NCBI GenBank assembly: GCA_031410915.1
Contig: JANNZY010000179.1
Span: 1-41,788 of the forward strand
From: WLMZ01 sp031410915
GTDB taxonomy: Bacteria > Actinomycetota > Acidimicrobiia > Acidimicrobiales > Ilumatobacteraceae
Length of the DNA: 41,788 bases
Direction of reading: 5' to 3'
The translations under genes and the position numbers were made by a program. Shown piece after piece: positions 38,516 to 41,788 of this stretch; position 1 is the first letter of the stretch; each line of letters opens with the position of its first letter. The notes beneath the pieces were generated by a model. It did no database searches. It saw nothing but the letters and a program-made list of their open reading frames with translations, and was not told where the DNA came from.

Positions 38516-39579
38516 ACCCTCGTTTGCGGACGCGATTCTGCGAGTTGGTCGGTGTCGATCACCCGATCGTGCAGACCGGCATGGGCTGGGTCGCCGGGGC
38601 CCGCCTCACCTCTGCCACCGCGAACGCGGGCGGGCTCGGCATCTTGGCATCGGCGACGATGGACCTCGGCCAACTCCGCCGTTCCATCATCGAGGTCGGG
38701 CAGCGCGCGCCGGGCAAGCCGTTCGGGGTCAACCTTCGTGCCGACGCCGCCGACATCGACTCCCGCATCGCCTTGTTGATCGAACACCGTGTCCGAGTTG
38801 CATCATTCGCGCAGGCACCGAAGCAGATCTTGATCGACCGCCTCCACGAACACGGCATCCTCGTCGTGCCCTCGATCGGCGCGAAACGCCACGCCGAGAA
38901 GGTCCTCGACTGGGGCGTCGACGCCGTCTTGGTTCAAGGAGGCGAAGGCGGCGGCCACACCGGCTCGGTGCCGACCAGCATTCTGCTACCACAAGTTGTC
39001 GACACCGTCGCCGGACGCGTCCCGGTCGTGGCGGCGGGCGGGTTCTTCGACGGCCGCGGCCTCGTCGCCGCGCTCGCCTACGGGGCCGACGCGATCGCGA
39101 TGGGCACCCGCTTCCTGCTCACCGCCGACTCGGCGGTGCCGCGGGCGGTGAAGGACTACTACCTCGGACGCGGGGTCACCGACACGACCGTGTCGACCCA
39201 AGTCGACGGCGTACCCCACCGGGTGTTGAACACCGAGCTCGTCGGCCAACTCGAATCGGGGCGCGGCAAGCTCCTCGCGCTCCCACGCGCCGCGATCAAT
39301 GCGCTTCACTTCAAGAAGCTCACCAGCGCCAGCCTGCGGGCCATGATCCATGAAGGCCTCGCGATGCGCAAGAGCGCGGGATTGTCCTACGCCCAGATGA
39401 TCATGGCCGCCAACGCCCCCATGCTGCTCAAGTCAGCGCTCGTCGACGGCAACCTGGACAGCGGCATCATGGCCAGCGGGCAGAACGTCGGCATCATCGA
39501 CGACCTGCCCACCGTCGACGAGCTCATCCAGCGGATCATCCTCCAAGCCGACACGGTCTTGAAGGACCTCACCGGATGA
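38512..39579 (+). CDS. ipdC: IpdC, flavin-dependent enoyl-CoA reductase (NMO-like fold)
   Basis: A 355-residue TIM-barrel FMN enzyme of the nitronate-monooxygenase/enoyl reductase superfamily: HPIVQTGMGWVAGARLTSAT, AGGLGILASA, VLVQGGEGGGHTGSVPTSIL and VVAAGGFFDGRGLVAALAYG (FMN-phosphate site), MGTRFLLTADS. In the steroid pathway IpdC acts on the CoA thioester before EchA20 and IpdAB. The GTG start overlaps the ipdB stop (GTGA) and its own stop overlaps the next gene (ATGA). Confidence 0.9.
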   Translation: MNPRLRTRFCELVGVDHPIVQTGMGWVAGARLTSATANAGGLGILASATMDLGQLRRSIIEVGQRAPGKPFGVNLRADAADIDSRIALLIEHRVRVASFAQAPKQILIDRLHEHGILVVPSIGAKRHAEKVLDWGVDAVLVQGGEGGGHTGSVPTSILLPQVVDTVAGRVPVVAAGGFFDGRGLVAALAYGADAIAMGTRFLLTADSAVPRAVKDYYLGRGVTDTTVSTQVDGVPHRVLNTELVGQLESGRGKLLALPRAAINALHFKKLTSASLRAMIHEGLAMRKSAGLSYAQMIMAANAPMLLKSALVDGNLDSGIMASGQNVGIIDDLPTVDELIQRIILQADTVLKDLTG

Positions 39580-39980
39580 CGCCACGCACGGTGCTCGACG
39601 GCGAGGCCGCCGTGCGCGCAGCCGTCGGTGCCGACCTCGGCACGACGGCTTGGTACACCGTGACCGAGGCCCAATTCGCCGAGTTCGCCGAGGCAACGGG
39701 TGACCCCGAGGCGACCTACTTCGCGGTGAGCCTGTCGAACATGTTCCTGCCCCAGCTCGTCGAAGTGCGCGGGTTCGCGATGGGCATCAACTACGGGACG
39801 GGAGCTGTCGTGCTGAGCGGGACACCGAAAGCCGACGACCGACTGCGCGCCCGCGCCCGCCTGGCTGACGTCAGCGACGTGGGCAGTGGTCTCCAAACCC
39901 GCATCACCATCGCGGTCGAGTCCGAGACCGCCGGGCCACTGTGCACGATCGAGTCGCTGTCACGGTGGTTGCATGGATGA
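39576..39980 (+). CDS. MaoC-like hotdog-fold protein, catalytic loop shortened
   Basis: A 134-residue protein with the single-hotdog hydratase pattern: VTEAQFAEFAEATGD, FLPQLVEVRGFAMGINYGTG, and RLRARARLADVSDV. In MaoC/HtdZ-type hydratases GD is followed by a loop with the catalytic His (xxHxDPxxA). Here GDPEATYFAVSLSNMFLPQL skips about 15 residues including that His, while the Asp of GD remains. It may therefore be a non-catalytic partner or act on another chemistry. It is the fifth gene of the ipd operon, starting at ATG in the ipdC stop (ATGA), which suggests a steroid CoA-ester role. Confidence 0.75.
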   Translation: MTPRTVLDGEAAVRAAVGADLGTTAWYTVTEAQFAEFAEATGDPEATYFAVSLSNMFLPQLVEVRGFAMGINYGTGAVVLSGTPKADDRLRARARLADVSDVGSGLQTRITIAVESETAGPLCTIESLSRWLHG

Positions 39981-41268
39981 ACGACACGGTGCCCGGCCCG
40001 TGAACCCGTCGGCGACCGACGAACGATCTGGGTCGTTGCACATCTTTCGTCACCGTGGTTTCGCCGTTTTCTTCAGTGCCGCCGCGCTGTCCAACGGCGG
40101 TTCGTGGATGCAACTCGTCGCCGTGCAGGCCCTGCTGTTCGATCTGACCGACAGCGGCAGCTGGCTCGGGCTCTCCACCGTCGTGTCGCTCGTGCCGGCC
40201 GTGCTGCTGACCCCGTATGCCGGGGTGCTCGCCGACCGCGTGTCGCGGCAGTCCATCCTGCAGATCACCCAGACGGTGCAGATGGCATCGGCGTTCGCGC
40301 TGTGGGGTCTGTACGTCTCGGAGGTGATCACACCGTGGTGGATCGTGTTCATCGGTTTCGTCAACGGCGTGTCGACCGGGTTCCAGCAGGCTGCGTGGCA
40401 GTCGTTCGTGCCGCTGCTCGTGCCCGAAGCGGACATGCTGCACGCGGTGCGGCTGAACAGCACGCAGTACACGCTCGCCCGCGCGCTCGGCCCGGCGTTC
40501 GGCGGACTGGTCGTCAAGCTCGGCGGCATCGGCGCGGCCATCTTCGTGAACGCGATCACGTATGTGCTCGTGATCGTCACTTTGCTCGTCGTGCGACCGC
40601 GCGCCAACGAGACGTTCGCGCGCGACCGGGGGGTGTGGGAAGGGCTTCGCGACGGCGCCCTGTACATGTGGCGACGGCGCCCGCTGCGCCTGGCAGTGCT
40701 GCTGGCGCTCGCAGCATCCACGTTCGGGCAGTCGTTGCAGTACGTCGCGTCGGCGTTGTCGGAGCGCCTCTATGGCCACGACAGCGACGGCAACGCCGGG
40801 TTGCTGGCCGCGCTGGGCATCGGCTCGCTGTGCAGTTCCGGCATCACGGTCGCGTTCGCCGGACGGCTGCGGCGGTCGGCGCAGGGCATCACCGCGATGA
40901 TGTCGTACGTCGCTGCGATCGCGTTGCTATCGACGACGTCTTCGTACCTCGTCGCCCAGGGCGCGTACTTCCTGGCCGGCGTCGCCCACCTGCAGGTGGC
41001 CGTGTCGCTGAACACACTCATCCAGGGCGCGGTGCCCGACGAGTACCGCGGCCGGGCGACGAGCTTTTATCTGCTCGGCATCCTGGCCGGCATCCCGATC
41101 GGGTCGCAGATGCTCGGCTCGGTCGGGGATGTGTTCGGTTTCCGCACCGCGCTCGTCGTCGATGGCGGCGCGTTGTTGTTGCTCGCGGCGAGCCTGTTCG
41201 TCACCGGGTGGTGGCGGGACCTGGACGCGAGCCCGGAGGAGCTCGAGTCGTCGTTCGCGCCGGCGTGA
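39973..41268 (+). CDS. MFS exporter, EntS-like (MFS_3)
   Basis: A 431-residue membrane protein with about 12 helices: FFSAAALSNGGSWMQLVAVQ, TVVSLVPAVLLTPYAGVLAD (motif A-like loop ADRVSRQSIL), LARALGPAFGGLVVKLGG, GIGSLCSSGITVAFAGRL and SFYLLGILAGIPIGSQMLGS. The family includes enterobactin exporter EntS and other small-molecule exporters. The start is ATG 39973, overlapping the MaoC-like gene by 8 nt. It may export a product of the preceding operon, but the substrate is not readable. It is convergent with the SDR at 41278, with only 9 bp between stops. Confidence 0.85.
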   Translation: MDERHGARPVNPSATDERSGSLHIFRHRGFAVFFSAAALSNGGSWMQLVAVQALLFDLTDSGSWLGLSTVVSLVPAVLLTPYAGVLADRVSRQSILQITQTVQMASAFALWGLYVSEVITPWWIVFIGFVNGVSTGFQQAAWQSFVPLLVPEADMLHAVRLNSTQYTLARALGPAFGGLVVKLGGIGAAIFVNAITYVLVIVTLLVVRPRANETFARDRGVWEGLRDGALYMWRRRPLRLAVLLALAASTFGQSLQYVASALSERLYGHDSDGNAGLLAALGIGSLCSSGITVAFAGRLRRSAQGITAMMSYVAAIALLSTTSSYLVAQGAYFLAGVAHLQVAVSLNTLIQGAVPDEYRGRATSFYLLGILAGIPIGSQMLGSVGDVFGFRTALVVDGGALLLLAASLFVTGWWRDLDASPEELESSFAPA

Positions 41269-41277
41269 CGGGCGCGG

Positions 41278-41788
41278 TCAGTCGAGGTAGTACACGTGGG
41301 TGAGATCCTCGGACACTGCCCACAGGTGCTCGGCCACGTCAAGCCTGTGGCTGTACGCGGTTGAGTGCACCTTGGTCGGAAAGCCGCGCATGTTGCCGAG
41401 ACCGTCGGGCCCGTAGTAGTCGCCACCCGCGACCGCCGGATCGACGGCCGCGCGCACGGTCGGCAGCGCGCCCATCGCCGCGGACTGCATCACGAGGTCG
41501 GCCGCGGGCTGGAACGCGCGCATCAGCAGGCTGGCGTCACGAGCGAGTGCGGTCGAGGCGCCGCCGGGATGGCAGGCAACTGCGATGGTGGAGCGTCCCC
41601 CTCGTTCCAAACGTCGTTGCATCTCGTAGGTGAACAGCAGGTTGGCGACTTTGGACTGGCCGTAGCGCAACCACCGGTGGTAGCCGCGCGCCCCGTCGAG
41701 GTCGTCGAAGTTGATGCGCCCCATGCGATGTCCATTGCTGCTGACGTTCACGACACGCGACCCGGGCGTGTCGAGCAGCCGATCCAGG
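41278..41788 (-). CDS. Short-chain dehydrogenase (retinol-dehydrogenase-like), C-terminal part
   Basis: The frame is open to the right edge, so the N-terminal Rossmann loop lies outside the window. Visible are the Ser region (SRVVNVSSNGH), the catalytic YGQSK with Lys, HPGGASTALARD after the active site, and a C-terminal segment GGDYYGPDGLGNMRGFP typical of oxidoreductase-type SDRs (WWOX/retinol-dehydrogenase-like). It reduces or oxidises an alcohol/carbonyl with NAD(P); substrate unknown. Confidence 0.85.
   Translation of the reverse strand, partial: LDRLLDTPGSRVVNVSSNGHRMGRINFDDLDGARGYHRWLRYGQSKVANLLFTYEMQRRLERGGRSTIAVACHPGGASTALARDASLLMRAFQPAADLVMQSAAMGALPTVRAAVDPAVAGGDYYGPDGLGNMRGFPTKVHSTAYSHRLDVAEHLWAVSEDLTHVYYLD

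Noticed and set aside
1..41788. CRISPR array, transposase, integrase, phage or toxin-antitoxin genes
   Set aside because: Scanning found no regularly spaced identical repeats and no such protein motifs.
1..41788. tRNA or rRNA genes
   Set aside because: No cloverleaf-like GTTCRANTC/TGGCNNAGTGG combinations or rRNA segments were noticed; a tRNA search program would be decisive.

Overview
The window is high-GC, densely coded chromosomal DNA. The conserved order rsmD-coaD-(SepIVA-like)-DUF177-rpmF-plsX-acpP-rnc-mutM-smc-ftsY-ffh-rpsP-khpA-rimM-trmD-rplS-DUF2469-yraN is actinobacterial. With the mycobacterial-type DUF2469, SepIVA-like and EchA20/IpdABC proteins it points to Actinomycetota. An uncultured or marine Acidimicrobiia (Ilumatobacter-like) member is my best guess, but this is inference from gene order only. 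I see no tRNA, rRNA, CRISPR array, insertion sequence or phage gene.

Layout. 1-3026: the tail of an unrecognised exported(?) protein, then a MalT-type LuxR regulator overlapping a 63-residue zinc-knuckle protein. 3046-8366: rsmD, coaD, a coiled-coil SepIVA-like protein, DUF177, rpmF, plsX, acpP, rnc and mutM. 8392-9354: a convergent regulator with a LuxR-type HTH. 9571-13059: smc. 13126-17225: a spermidine/putrescine-type ABC operon between smc and ftsY, whose ATPase gene has an in-frame stop in the signature motif plus other changes at conserved positions. 17236-22886: ftsY, ffh, rpsP, khpA, rimM, trmD, rplS, DUF2469 and yraN. 22905-25350: a tiny membrane protein, a crotonase-family enzyme, a signal-peptide/membrane protein and rpe. 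25382-27887: a TrmA/RumA-type RNA uracil methyltransferase, an ECF sigma factor (SigK-like) and its RskA-like anti-sigma factor. 27941-32419: two flavodoxin-fold oxidoreductases, a 280-nt gap holding a hairpin repeat family, a membrane-anchored molybdopterin oxidoreductase and a double-FAS1 lipoprotein. 32574-35113: a class-III aminotransferase-like enzyme and an MFS transporter. 35221-39980: a divergent SDR / echA20-ipdA-ipdB-ipdC-MaoC-like cluster for late steroid C/D-ring degradation, with a perfect 19-bp palindrome in the divergent promoter. 39973-41788: an MFS exporter and a partial SDR.

How the genes work together. The first half makes and modifies the translation and secretion machinery (RsmD, bL32, bS16, RimM, TrmD, bL19, SRP Ffh/FtsY), supplies CoA, acyl-phosphate and ACP for lipids, and holds chromosome condensation (SMC) and oxidised-base repair (MutM). 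The sigma/anti-sigma pair lies close to a Mo-oxidoreductase and an FAS1 lipoprotein, which recalls the mycobacterial SigK regulon (MPT70/MPT83 are FAS1 proteins). The steroid cluster has the same order as Mycobacterium tuberculosis Rv3549c-Rv3553.

Two window-wide signals stand out. Genes that begin transcription units repeatedly carry TANNNT only 6-10 nt before the start codon and lack a Shine-Dalgarno sequence, suggesting widespread leaderless transcription. Genes inside operons start with ATGA, GTGA or TGATG overlaps. I did not find a clearly new defence or mobile system. The most unusual items are the damaged transporter ATPase, the palindromic operator, the hairpin repeats and the sigma/FAS1/Mo-oxidoreductase neighbourhood.
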